DNA from: Desmonostoc geniculatum HA4340-LM1
GTDB taxonomy: Bacteria > Cyanobacteriota > Cyanobacteriia > Cyanobacteriales > Nostocaceae
Assembly (NCBI GenBank): GCA_019359545.1
Contig: JAHHHB010000018.1
Location: 24,616-88,615, forward strand
DNA length: 64,000 nucleotides
Direction of reading: 5' to 3'
Shown piece by piece: positions 9,167-17,214 of this stretch. How positions within the stretch are numbered: the stretch's first letter is position 1; each line of letters starts with the position of its first letter. Position numbers and translations under genes: made by a program. Below the pieces are notes generated by a model. The model was not told where the DNA came from. It ran no database searches and saw only the letters and a program-made list of their open reading frames with translations.

Positions 9167-9545
9167 TTGACATCCTCACCGCCCTAAAAGTGCGGTGATT
9201 CCCAAGCATTACTACTTGGGTTTCTGCTTCATAGCAACTGCCTCCACTCACAAAAAGTTTTGGTCTTATGTTCGCTCCACAGACTATCCCCGCAAGCCCT
9301 GCGGTTCTTATGTATCGAAATCTCAACAGAGAATTCTTGTGTATTTTGATTCAAGGGTTGGACTGTCCATTGCCCTATCCTCTTTTCCCGGTCTACCGAT
9401 TTTTCTTCCCCGTTGCGAAGTATCGCAAACTTTGGCGTTAGGGTTTATGTCTCCATCGTCACGGGTGGGTCATTGACCACGCCAATTATACTATGTGTAT
9501 TGCCGTCCTACAAGGACGGGGTTTCAGACCCAGGAGTTTCGATGA
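9167..9545 (-). mobile_element. TnpB-type (IS200/IS605) transposon remnant with TnpB C-terminal fragment
   Basis: Read on the minus strand, the segment begins near GGTCTGAAACCCCGTCCTTG and ends with two hairpins and GGCGGTGAGGATGTCAA (right end at 9167). An open frame in the last 160 bases encodes RTAGLAGIVCGANIRPKL and LGNHRTFRAVRMSS, which resemble TnpB C-termini of cyanobacterial elements. The catalytic RuvC part and zinc ribbon are absent and the remaining body has stops, so the nuclease is dead. The right-end hairpins (9177-9197 and 9201-9220) are what would form the omega RNA 3' end. The element lies directly downstream of phoD. Confidence 0.6.
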
Positions 9546-9917
9546 AAGGATGGAGTTTTAACTAAGCCCCTTCGGGGCGGGAACAGGGAATAGGGAACAG
9601 GGAACAGAAAAGAAAAAATTACCCCGTTCGCGCAGCGTCTCGTAGAGAAGCAAGGTTTTAAGCCTCGCCCCTAGTGGGCGACAGAATCCTTGTCTCACGG
9701 GGTAGGTCCAAACCCCACCCGCAAGTGGCGTGGCTTAATTCTCCCTGTTAAGAGCTCCCCGTTCCCTATTCCCCTTCATCCACATTCCCAAGACGCGATC
9801 GATCGTCGTCTCTACGAAAGATTGATTATTCTAGAGACGGCGATTTACCCTTGTCTCTTGCTCTTGGTTTAACCTAGCATTAATTTGGAGTTTAAAAACA
9901 TACCCCACTCCCCAAAT
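9546..9917. other. Repeat-rich spacer
   Basis: Holds GGGAACAGGGAATA-type short repeats (9580-9610), their pyrimidine-rich complements (9755-9775), and a GCGCAGCGTCTCGTAGAGAAG repeat of a type scattered through Nostoc spacers (9630-9652). No supported gene. Confidence 0.5.
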
Positions 9918-11288
9918 TCAAGAAAGTAAACGTTGCTGAAATTGCAAAGCTTTTTGAGCTTCAGGAATTTTCGAGGCTAAAATTTTCACCAGTTCTGCAC
10001 GAGAAATTTGTCCAGAAGACTTAATAGCTTTTTGGACTAGAAACTTAGCTATTGGGCCAATTAAATCAGCTAACTCACGTTCGCACTTTTCCAAAAATTC
10101 CTTGCTGATAACTTCAGATTCTTGGTTTGGGAAATTATTTGAGTTAATTGTAGAGCGATCGGATTTAACAGTCAATTCCTGGAGGAGAGTAGGTTTCTCT
10201 AATATAAATATTGTTTTCTTCCTAAAATCAATTTGTTGATTTCCTCGAAGATGAAGTGCCAATTGACTAATTAATTCTTCACCGCTGGGCGCTGATGCTG
10301 CAACTTGTTGTAGTAATCTTGGGGCAACGGGACCGACAAATTCCAAGAGAATTTTTTCTAGGCGGTTGTAATTTTCTGGAGACAGAATCGAAGCAGGGGA
10401 ATATTCAATTGAAGTTTGTTGAGAAAGTGAAACTTGAGGCGGTTGTGTAAAAGATAATTCTACTCTAGTATCGAAATGCTTAAGCGCCCTTAGAACTTCA
10501 GCCGCAGATTGATAGCGCTGTTTAAAATGGTGTAGCACCATCTTAGATAGTACAGATGCTAACTCACAACTGACCTGAGCCTGATGTTGCCAAGAAATTT
10601 CTCCTGTGTCTAGATCTTCCTCAAAGTTTATAGGATGTAAACCTGTCAGCGCTTGGATACCAATAATGCCCAAGGAATAAATATCACTGTTGGGACGGGG
10701 CTTACCTTGCCCTTGTTCTGTAGACATGTATCCTGGAGTGCCAATAATAATGCTAGCCCCAGTGTGCCCTGCAACTGTAAGCAGTTGAGTTTGCATTTGT
10801 TTGACTGCGCCAAAGTCAATCAGCACTAACTTACCGTCTTGTTGCCGCCTAATTATATTGTCCGGCTTGATATCTCGATGAATAACGTTCTGACTGTGAA
10901 TAAATTGGAGAATACCCAAGACCTGCTCTAGGAGTTCAATTACTCGATTTTCTGTCCAACGTTCATTGGGAGTCAGTTCTGCTTTGAGAGTATGCCCTTG
11001 AATGAAATCTTGCACCAAGAAAAACTCTTGGTTGTGTTCAAAATACGCTAAAAGTCGAGGAATTTGGTCATGGTTTCCCAGTTGTTCTAGTGTTTCAGCC
11101 TCACTGGTAAATAGCCGTCTGGCAGTTTCGAGAAATTCAACACTGCGACTGACGGGCTTAAGGTGTTTGACTACGCATTTCGGGAAACCTGGTCGGTGGG
11201 TGTCTTGGGCAATGTAGGTTTGACCGAACCCTCCTCCACCTAAAACTTGAAGGACTTGGTAACGTCCGTCTAATAACTGTCCTAACAT
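9918..11288 (-). CDS. Serine/threonine protein kinase with duplicated C-terminal module
   Basis: A 456-residue Hanks-type kinase. The kinase domain spans about 8-275: glycine loop LGGGGFGQTYIAQD, lysine in CVVKHLKP, HRDIKPDNI, DFGAVKQM and GTPGYMSTEQ. All catalytic residues are present. No transmembrane segment is visible, so it is probably cytosolic. The C-terminal region holds two related modules of about 60 residues, each with LxEFVGPVAPRLLQQ- or LADLIGPIAKFLVQK-like cores (near 318 and 405), joined by a polar linker. They look like a duplicated helical sensory or interaction domain. The substrate is unknown. The ATG at 11288 leads straight into MLGQLLDGRYQVL. Confidence 0.9.
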   Translation of the reverse strand: MLGQLLDGRYQVLQVLGGGGFGQTYIAQDTHRPGFPKCVVKHLKPVSRSVEFLETARRLFTSEAETLEQLGNHDQIPRLLAYFEHNQEFFLVQDFIQGHTLKAELTPNERWTENRVIELLEQVLGILQFIHSQNVIHRDIKPDNIIRRQQDGKLVLIDFGAVKQMQTQLLTVAGHTGASIIIGTPGYMSTEQGQGKPRPNSDIYSLGIIGIQALTGLHPINFEEDLDTGEISWQHQAQVSCELASVLSKMVLHHFKQRYQSAAEVLRALKHFDTRVELSFTQPPQVSLSQQTSIEYSPASILSPENYNRLEKILLEFVGPVAPRLLQQVAASAPSGEELISQLALHLRGNQQIDFRKKTIFILEKPTLLQELTVKSDRSTINSNNFPNQESEVISKEFLEKCERELADLIGPIAKFLVQKAIKSSGQISRAELVKILASKIPEAQKALQFQQRLLS

Positions 11289-11453
11289 TGTGTCACTTGC
11301 CTAAGTCCTCAAATTCATCTTGGCACAAGTACCAGCTTTGGCAAAGTTTCTTCAATCTGACAATAATATTAGGAAATAAAGCTCCAAACCGAATATGTGT
11401 CTAATGTTTAAAAATTACCTGATAATTTTGTTGACCAGAGTGATTAAAGAGCT

Positions 11454-11672
11454 TTATGCAGTTTTATTGACAAAGTAGCTAATTCCCCTAAAGCTCAATT
11501 TATAAACTAGTGGGGCTTGAGGAACTTCTGCCAATTTGGAATTTGGATCGGCATCATAGGTAACGCCACGGTATGTTAAATTATGATCTGAGGCAAACGC
11601 CTGTTGTGTTTTTTTGCTGCGAACTTGGCTTAGTTTGTATTCATAACTCAGACCACGATAATAAAGTTTCAT
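11454..11672 (-). CDS. DUF4278 family small protein
   Basis: A 72-residue protein with the short beta motif MKLYYRGLSYEY at the start, repeated as YRGVTYD near residue 35 and FRGISYF near residue 63, typical of DUF4278, which is common in cyanobacteria. Function unknown. Start supported by GGAGGCAAAAATT before the ATG. The upstream kinase is on the same strand but 165 bases away, so co-transcription is not evident. Confidence 0.8.
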   Translation of the reverse strand: MKLYYRGLSYEYKLSQVRSKKTQQAFASDHNLTYRGVTYDADPNSKLAEVPQAPLVYKLSFRGISYFVNKTA

Positions 11673-11942
11673 AATTTTTGCCTCCTGAATAACTGTTGTC
11701 CAATAATGTTGATGAATTATCAGAAGATAATTGGACAGTTATGCAAACTTTTTCAGGAACTGGTTAAAGGATTAGCCGTCTAGGGTGAAGAGTCATTGGG
11801 CGTTAGGTATGGGGCACAAGAGGCAAAGGGGCAAAGGGAAAAGATTGCACCAAGTTCTCCTCTGCCTCCCTATTCCCTACTCCCCACTCCCCATCTCCCG
11901 TATGCTTACCCTTTTCATTCTGGGGTAACGTGGTTAACAATG

Positions 11943-11970
11943 GGTTGAATGTTTTTGAAATGATTCAACC
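11943..11970 (+). promoter_or_regulatory. Hairpin abutting a start codon
   Basis: GGTTGAAT (11943-11950) pairs with ATTCAACC (11963-11970); the ATG of the next gene is at 11973. No Shine-Dalgarno sequence is visible elsewhere. The stem may restrict ribosome access or act as an mRNA stability element. Confidence 0.4.
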
Positions 11971-11972
11971 TT

Positions 11973-12227
11973 ATGCCTAGAACTCCAAATGAATATGCCG
12001 TACACCTCCTACTGGAAAACGGTCATCGGGAAGAAGTACGTTTTCCTACTATTCAAGAGTTTCAGAAGTGGTATAGTGGCGAACTTGTGCCAAAGTCTGC
12101 TTCTAGTGACTTTATTAGCGTCCCGATCAAGAATATTCAGGGGGAGTATATGGTAGTACGCCCTTCTCGAATCGTGGCAATCCGGGTAGAACCCGTTTTT
12201 AGTTCCAGCGTTGAAAGATTCAACTAA
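11973..12227 (+). CDS. Conserved cyanobacterial protein upstream of mltA
   Basis: An 84-residue protein, soluble, without signal peptide or cysteines, with alternating beta-like stretches (YAVHLLLENGHREEVRF, VRPSRIVAIRVEPV). I do not recognise a named domain. The stop codon is followed immediately by the ATG of the MltA gene (12228), so the two are almost certainly translated from one mRNA. That context suggests a role linked to the cell envelope, but this is only positional evidence. Confidence 0.7.
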   Translation: MPRTPNEYAVHLLLENGHREEVRFPTIQEFQKWYSGELVPKSASSDFISVPIKNIQGEYMVVRPSRIVAIRVEPVFSSSVERFN

Positions 12228-13490
12228 ATGATGAGAAAAACCCTTGCTTTGCTTTCCCTGAGTCTGGGAATTGCCTTTGTAAATCCTCTTTTGTCGGCTA
12301 TTGCTCAGGTTCCTAATTTACAGCCCTTGCCAATACCGACTACTCCCGATCTCTCGCCTGTACCAATACCAATCACTCCTGAGGTAACGCCACCGCTAAA
12401 ACCAGTTGCCATTGGAACCGATTGTACGCTGCGGCAGAGTTGCTTGGGTTGGGATGACCAACTTTGGGGTCAAAGGGGAAAAACAGGCGATCGCCTTGCC
12501 CTATTGGCTTCTATTGACAACAGTTTGCGTTACTTAGCAAAGAATGAAGCGATCGCAGCATATCAAAATTATCCCATCAAGGAAATTACGCTCGATCGCG
12601 TCCGGAGGAGTTTACTACGTTTTCGCCAACTAGTTGTCAGTTCTAAGTCACCAGCACAATTACAAGCTGCTGTCCGGCGAGAGTTTGTTTTTTACCAGTC
12701 TGTGGGCAACGATGGCAAGGGTACTGTTAAATTCACAGCTTACTATGAACCTGTTTACACAGCTAGCCGTGTCAGGACTGCAACATATAAATATCCCCTT
12801 TATCGGCTACCACCTAATTTCAACCAATGGGCGAAACCTCATCCAAAACGAATTGATTTGGAAGGCAAGGATGGTTTACTGGGAAATAAAAGCCAGTTAC
12901 GCGGTTTAGAAATTCTTTGGTTTCGCGATCGCCTGGATGCATATATGATACATATCCAAGGTTCTGCCCAAATTAAATTAACTAATGGCAAAACAACCTC
13001 TGTTGGCTATGCAGGTGGAACCGATTACCCTTGGACTAGTATCGGCAAAGAACTAGCAAAAGATGGCAAACTGCCCCTGGAAGGATTGACAATGCCACGT
13101 TTGATTAGTTACTTCCAGCAAAAACCCCAGGAGTTGAATAATTATCTGCCGCGCTGGGAAAGATTTATTTTCTTCCAGGAAACAAACGGTAGACCAGCTA
13201 CCGGCAGTATTCATGTGCCAGTAACAGCAGAACGTTCCATTGCCACAGATAAGTCTCTCATGCCTCCGGGAGCGCTAGCCCTAATTTATAACTCATTTCC
13301 CTATCCCGCCAGTGGTGGCAAACTCGAAAGACGTGCTGTCAGCCGCTTTGTCCTCGATCAGGATACAGGAAGCGCCATCAAAGGCCCGGGACGAGTAGAT
13401 TATTTTATGGGATCTGGAAAATTAGCGGGCGATCGCGCTGGCGTCACAGGCGGTAATGGTTCACTATATTATTTATTGCTCAAGGAATAA
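12228..13490 (+). CDS. mltA: Membrane-bound lytic murein transglycosylase A
   Basis: A 420-residue protein with an N-terminal signal (about 1-26, LLSLSLGIAFVNPLLSAIAQ) and a Pro-rich linker. The MltA barrel carries FTAYYEPVYTASR and MIHIQGSAQIKL, and a C-terminal 3D domain carries GRVDYFMGSGKLAGDRAG with the catalytic aspartate. The enzyme cleaves the MurNAc-GlcNAc bond of peptidoglycan with formation of 1,6-anhydro-MurNAc. No lipobox cysteine is apparent, so it is probably periplasmic or anchored through the uncleaved signal. The anmK kinase in this same window acts on the anhydro sugar produced. Downstream is a tandem-repeat hairpin. Confidence 0.9.
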   Translation: MMRKTLALLSLSLGIAFVNPLLSAIAQVPNLQPLPIPTTPDLSPVPIPITPEVTPPLKPVAIGTDCTLRQSCLGWDDQLWGQRGKTGDRLALLASIDNSLRYLAKNEAIAAYQNYPIKEITLDRVRRSLLRFRQLVVSSKSPAQLQAAVRREFVFYQSVGNDGKGTVKFTAYYEPVYTASRVRTATYKYPLYRLPPNFNQWAKPHPKRIDLEGKDGLLGNKSQLRGLEILWFRDRLDAYMIHIQGSAQIKLTNGKTTSVGYAGGTDYPWTSIGKELAKDGKLPLEGLTMPRLISYFQQKPQELNNYLPRWERFIFFQETNGRPATGSIHVPVTAERSIATDKSLMPPGALALIYNSFPYPASGGKLERRAVSRFVLDQDTGSAIKGPGRVDYFMGSGKLAGDRAGVTGGNGSLYYLLLKE

Positions 13491-13492
13491 AG

Positions 13493-13581
13493 TTAGGAGT
13501 TATGAGTTAAGAGTTAGAAGTTAGGAGTTATTAATTCATAATTCTTAACTCCTCACTCCTAACTCCTCACTTTTAACTCTT
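13493..13581. repeat. Heptamer tandem repeats forming a long inverted repeat
   Basis: Copies of GTTAGGA/GTTATGA/GTTAAGA-like heptamers are followed by their complements (AACTCCTCACTCCTAACTCC). This is the short tandem repeat type scattered in Nostoc genomes. It lies between convergent genes and could end both transcripts. Confidence 0.6.
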
Positions 13582-14451
13582 CTAATACGGTGGATAAGCA
13601 AAATCATCTTCATCGGCATACACGTAAGAACTAGAAACCCCTGCCATTGCCATTTTCGGTGTTTCTGATTTTACAGGTTCCTTACCAAAATCTTTGTATT
13701 CTTCAAAAGTTTTGCAGATAATTGCAGACTCCAGAGAATCTGAAGCAATTAAAAATTGTGTTAAAGTTCCTACCGTCGGATGTTTGTAATCCACAGTTGA
13801 AGCTACCAGAACTGTATTTGGTTCAATGCCTCTTTCTTCACACTCAATTATTGGGCAAAAAATTCCGTGAGCGTGGAACAAAGGACCTTTTGGTGTCAAG
13901 GGTTGCTTGCGATAGACAGCATAAGCTTTTTCTAGTTCAGCAACGAATCCACTAACTACTTTCCCTTGTTGGAATTCGCAGTAAGTTTTGCTGAAACTCG
14001 CTCCAGCTGCACCATTAAGTGTTAATTGTAGGGGTGATTGATGTAAAAACTTTTTATTCTCTCCCACTATAAAAATTAGATAGCGAGTAAAGGTTTTAAA
14101 TTTAAGTTTGTCTGCTAAAAAAGCATCATAGTTATCTTTGAGCGTACCCAGTTTTAGACCAGTTTCTCGGTCTTTAACAGACAATGGTCCCCGACGCACT
14201 ATAACCAAGTGTGGAGTGTTGCTAATAAAGACCGTTTCAACTCCAGAACTAAATTCATGCTCTACCTGCTGCCAATTGTCATCTGGCACAAAGCCAACAG
14301 CATTAGCATTGTCCAGTTTCAGCGCTAAACCGTGGGATTGTATACCATCTGTGCCATACCGAGGATTAATCATCTGACACCAGGGGATGACTTGAGAAGG
14401 CGGTGCATTGAATTTCTCGTCTTCAAAGTCGAAATTAGCAGATGCTTTCAT
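13582..14451 (-). CDS. DUF5895-like protein
   Basis: A 289-residue soluble protein without signal peptide or membrane segment. It begins FDFEDEKFNAPPSQVIPW and continues MINPRYGTDGIQSHGLALK, a pattern I associate with DUF5895, an uncharacterised cyanobacterial family. A central beta-rich part (RYLIFIVGENKKFL, SPLQLTLNGAAG) and an acidic C-terminus (YADEDDFAYPPY) are visible. Function unknown. A small open frame lies 12 bases upstream on the same strand. The family name is from memory and uncertain; the gene itself is well supported by length and coding character. Confidence 0.7.
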   Translation of the reverse strand: MKASANFDFEDEKFNAPPSQVIPWCQMINPRYGTDGIQSHGLALKLDNANAVGFVPDDNWQQVEHEFSSGVETVFISNTPHLVIVRRGPLSVKDRETGLKLGTLKDNYDAFLADKLKFKTFTRYLIFIVGENKKFLHQSPLQLTLNGAAGASFSKTYCEFQQGKVVSGFVAELEKAYAVYRKQPLTPKGPLFHAHGIFCPIIECEERGIEPNTVLVASTVDYKHPTVGTLTQFLIASDSLESAIICKTFEEYKDFGKEPVKSETPKMAMAGVSSSYVYADEDDFAYPPY

Positions 14452-14463
14452 CGTTTTAGGCTA

Positions 14464-14709
14464 TTAAAGTGTTTTCTTGAACAAGTTTATCGACAGTGAG
14501 TTGATCTTGGGCACTCTTCCAAAATCTGGAAACAATTGCGTTGCGGTGAATTCATCGCTATGGAGGTATTTTCCACCGCAGGAGACTGCCGAACGTGGCG
14601 TCAAAAGACAATAGTAGTTTTTCCAGAGTAAGCCAGAATCAACGTATGTTGCAATCCCTGTTTCCTTTTTTAACAACATCTTTTGAACAAAACAGTTCTG
14701 AGGACTCAT
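14464..14709 (-). CDS. Small hypothetical protein upstream of the DUF5895-like gene
   Basis: An open frame of 81 codons ending 12 bases before the DUF5895-like gene. An AAGGAG ribosome binding site (about 14737) precedes an ATG at 14725 that opens a 6-codon frame (MTYKLL). Its TGA overlaps this ORF's ATG as ATGA, which would allow translational coupling. The protein has no recognised motif. It may instead be a decayed gene. Confidence 0.35.
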   Translation of the reverse strand: MSPQNCFVQKMLLKKETGIATYVDSGLLWKNYYCLLTPRSAVSCGGKYLHSDEFTATQLFPDFGRVPKINSLSINLFKKTL

Positions 14710-14868
14710 AGTAATTTGTATGTCATTAGTTATTCTCCTTGTATAGCAAAAGCCTTGGTGGTTAGGACATTAACAGATGATAAAACCTAGACACAAAAAG
14801 ACTTTTCACCCAGTCCCCAGTAAAGAGTCCCTTGCTATACCTCCCTACCTCCATCTCCCTTATCCCCC

Positions 14869-15246
14869 TCATTTGCCCAAACTCAAAGCAACAAGAGTTT
14901 TCAAATCAGGCACTTCTAAATCAGGTTGACTTACTGCTGATACGGTAGCACCAACTCCTTGTTGACCTGCTCGACGGTTCACCCAGACTGTTGATAGTCC
15001 TAAAGATTTGGCTGCAATGATATCGTGATAAATACTGGCAGCAACGTGTAATATTTCTTCTGGCGAGAGATTAATTTTCTCCATAGCAAGTCTGAAGTTG
15101 TTTAAAGAAGGTTTATAGCTTTTTGCCTGTTCTGCTGTGATTATCCGATCAAATTCCACCTCCAGGTGCTTTGCCGAAAAAGCAAACAGATCCTCATCTA
15201 TATTTGATATAATTACCAGCTTAAACTTTGGCTTGAGGGTTCGTAG
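14869..15246 (-). pseudogene. 5'-truncated haloacid dehalogenase (HAD) family gene
   Basis: About 125 codons encode only the C-terminal half of a type II 2-haloacid dehalogenase-like protein: LKPKFKLVIISNIDEDLF (motif II region with Ser), then VEFDRIITAEQAKSYKPS (motif III Lys) and HVAASIYHDIIAAKSLGL (motif IV Asp). The N-terminal nucleophile motif DxDGT and the cap domain are absent. Upstream in the same frame the sequence is non-homologous low-complexity coding. The frame could start at GTG 15159, but the product would lack the nucleophile Asp and could not be a phosphatase or dehalogenase. Confidence 0.7.
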
Positions 15247-15443
15247 ACAAGAAAATACTAGACTGTGTGAAGATAAGTAAGTAGTTTGGTACGATAAAAC
15301 TAAACTATGTAAAGAAAAATAAAGTAGACTAAAAGCCTCTTCTCTAATTCTTTGTGTCTGATCTCGACAATAAATATTTAGTTGTGTCTACGTGTGTGGG
15401 ATAATGTTACAACACACAGGAAATTCTTCCTAAGATAGTTTGT

Positions 15444-17201
15444 ATGGATGCTAAATCTGAGCATATAAAAGTTAATATCAGTCAAAAATTCAACTCAACC
15501 GAACAGCAATCTCATAGCAAACCATCTAAACCTTTTTCGGTAGCAGAGGCAGTGGTTAAAATCCTGGAAGATATGGGAGTGCAGTATGCCTTTGGTGTTT
15601 CCGGAGGGGCGATCGCGCCAGTGTGGACTGCATTACACCAAAGTTCTATTCAGGTGCTGCACTTTCGCCATGAAGCTGGAGCCGCTTTTGCGGCGACTGA
15701 GGCGTACTTTGCTAGCGATCGCCCGGTTGTAGTGTTCACTACCACAGGGCCAGGAATCACTAACGCTTTGACAGGATTGTTAGCTGCTCGGTGGGAAGGC
15801 GCTAAGGTGATTTTTGTTTCAGCTTCAACTTCCGCACCACAGCGAGGACGTTGGGCTTGCCAAGAAACTAGCACATACACCATGCCTCAGGCAGGTATTT
15901 TTACTTCGGGGGAAATATTTCATTACGCGACTACTCTCGAATCCAGCGATGAACTTCCAGAGGTTTGTCGAAGACTTGCCCTTGGGCTAGGACAACCAGG
16001 AGGATTCGTAGCTCATATAAGTATTCCTACAAATATTCAAACAAGCTCGCTAAAAACTTCGTTACCATTGGTAAATTTGTCTGGTGCTGTGGCAACAGTA
16101 ACTGAGGAAGCGATCGCCCAATGCGTTCAGTTACTGTCTGAGGGACCCTTTGCCATTTGGGTAGGCTTTGGGGCGCGGGGTGCAGCAACAGAGATTCGCC
16201 AGCTAGCCGAGAGGACAGGAGCTGCTGTAATGTGTTCGCCACGGGGTAAGGGTATCTTTCCAGAAGACCATCCTCAGTTCATAGGTGTCACTGGCTTTGG
16301 TGGGCATGAGTCGGTTTTGAGATATATGCAGGAGCAACGTCCAAGACGCGTGCTGGTACTGGGAACACGCCTTGGTGAATTTACCTCCTTTTGGAATCCC
16401 GTGATGATTCCCTGGCAGGGCTTCCTCCATGTTGACATTGACCCGGAAATACCGGGAATTGCATATCCATCCACCGAGACTTTCGCTATCCAGTCCGACG
16501 TAGAAATATTCCTGAAGAACCTACTGAAGAACTTAAGAGAAAGTACTGGTCGCTCAACGACAATAGTGCTGCCTCGATTTGAACGTGATGTAATCAAGCC
16601 AAGCGCGGCCGGTCTAGTGCGACCAGAACTACTCATGAGTGTGATTCAACAAGTGATTGTTGATGGCAGCGATGCAGTCGTAATGGCAGAGTCAGGTAAC
16701 TCATTTGCTTGGGTAATTCATCTGCTGCAATTTACTACACCAAATCGTTACCGGATCAGCAATGGATTCGGAGCTATGGGGCATTTTGTTACAGGCGTAG
16801 TGGGTGCTGCTTTGGCGCGGAATGGCAAGGCTGTTGCCATTGTTGGAGATGGTGCCATGTTGATGAACAGTGAAGTAAACACCGCTGTAAAATATCAAGT
16901 TCCTGCGGTCTGGATTGTACTCAATGATGGGCGCTACAACATATGCGAACAGGGAATAGCGTTTTTAGGATTCAAGAACGTAGATGCAACGATTCCGCAG
17001 GCAGATTTCGTCAAGATTGCTCATGGGATGGGAGCAAAAGGCATTCGGGTTGAAAGGGAAGCCGACGTTCAAGTAGCTCTAGAAAAAGCGATTGCAGCAA
17101 AAAGTCCATTTGTAGTTGATGTAATCATTGAACCTACCTGTCCTGCACCAATAGGAAGCCGTCTCGACAGTCTGATTTCGCAAGGTGCTACGAATTACTG
17201 A
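15444..17201 (+). CDS. Thiamine diphosphate-dependent enzyme (acetolactate synthase-like)
   Basis: A 585-residue ThDP enzyme of the acetolactate synthase/benzoylformate decarboxylase type. The N-terminal PYR domain has GVSGGAIAPVW and FRHEAGAAFAATEAY, with the glutamate that activates the cofactor. A central domain follows (EAIAQCVQLLSEGPF to VDIDPEIPG). The C-terminal PP domain has the Mg/ThDP motif GDGAMLMNSEVNTA ending in VLNDGRYN. It would catalyse decarboxylative C-C coupling of a 2-oxo acid. A housekeeping IlvB is unlikely: no ilvH follows, and the gene is paired instead with a KAS III-like gene 13 bases downstream. ScyA of the scytonemin pathway is a similar enzyme, but no other scy genes are near. 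Confidence 0.85.
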   Translation: MDAKSEHIKVNISQKFNSTEQQSHSKPSKPFSVAEAVVKILEDMGVQYAFGVSGGAIAPVWTALHQSSIQVLHFRHEAGAAFAATEAYFASDRPVVVFTTTGPGITNALTGLLAARWEGAKVIFVSASTSAPQRGRWACQETSTYTMPQAGIFTSGEIFHYATTLESSDELPEVCRRLALGLGQPGGFVAHISIPTNIQTSSLKTSLPLVNLSGAVATVTEEAIAQCVQLLSEGPFAIWVGFGARGAATEIRQLAERTGAAVMCSPRGKGIFPEDHPQFIGVTGFGGHESVLRYMQEQRPRRVLVLGTRLGEFTSFWNPVMIPWQGFLHVDIDPEIPGIAYPSTETFAIQSDVEIFLKNLLKNLRESTGRSTTIVLPRFERDVIKPSAAGLVRPELLMSVIQQVIVDGSDAVVMAESGNSFAWVIHLLQFTTPNRYRISNGFGAMGHFVTGVVGAALARNGKAVAIVGDGAMLMNSEVNTAVKYQVPAVWIVLNDGRYNICEQGIAFLGFKNVDATIPQADFVKIAHGMGAKGIRVEREADVQVALEKAIAAKSPFVVDVIIEPTCPAPIGSRLDSLISQGATNY

Positions 17202-17214
17202 GAGGAGATTAGTT

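Noticed and set aside
15444..17201. scyA of the scytonemin cluster
   Set aside because: The ThDP enzyme family fits, but no scyB, scyC or other scy genes are adjacent and the partner is a KAS III-like gene.
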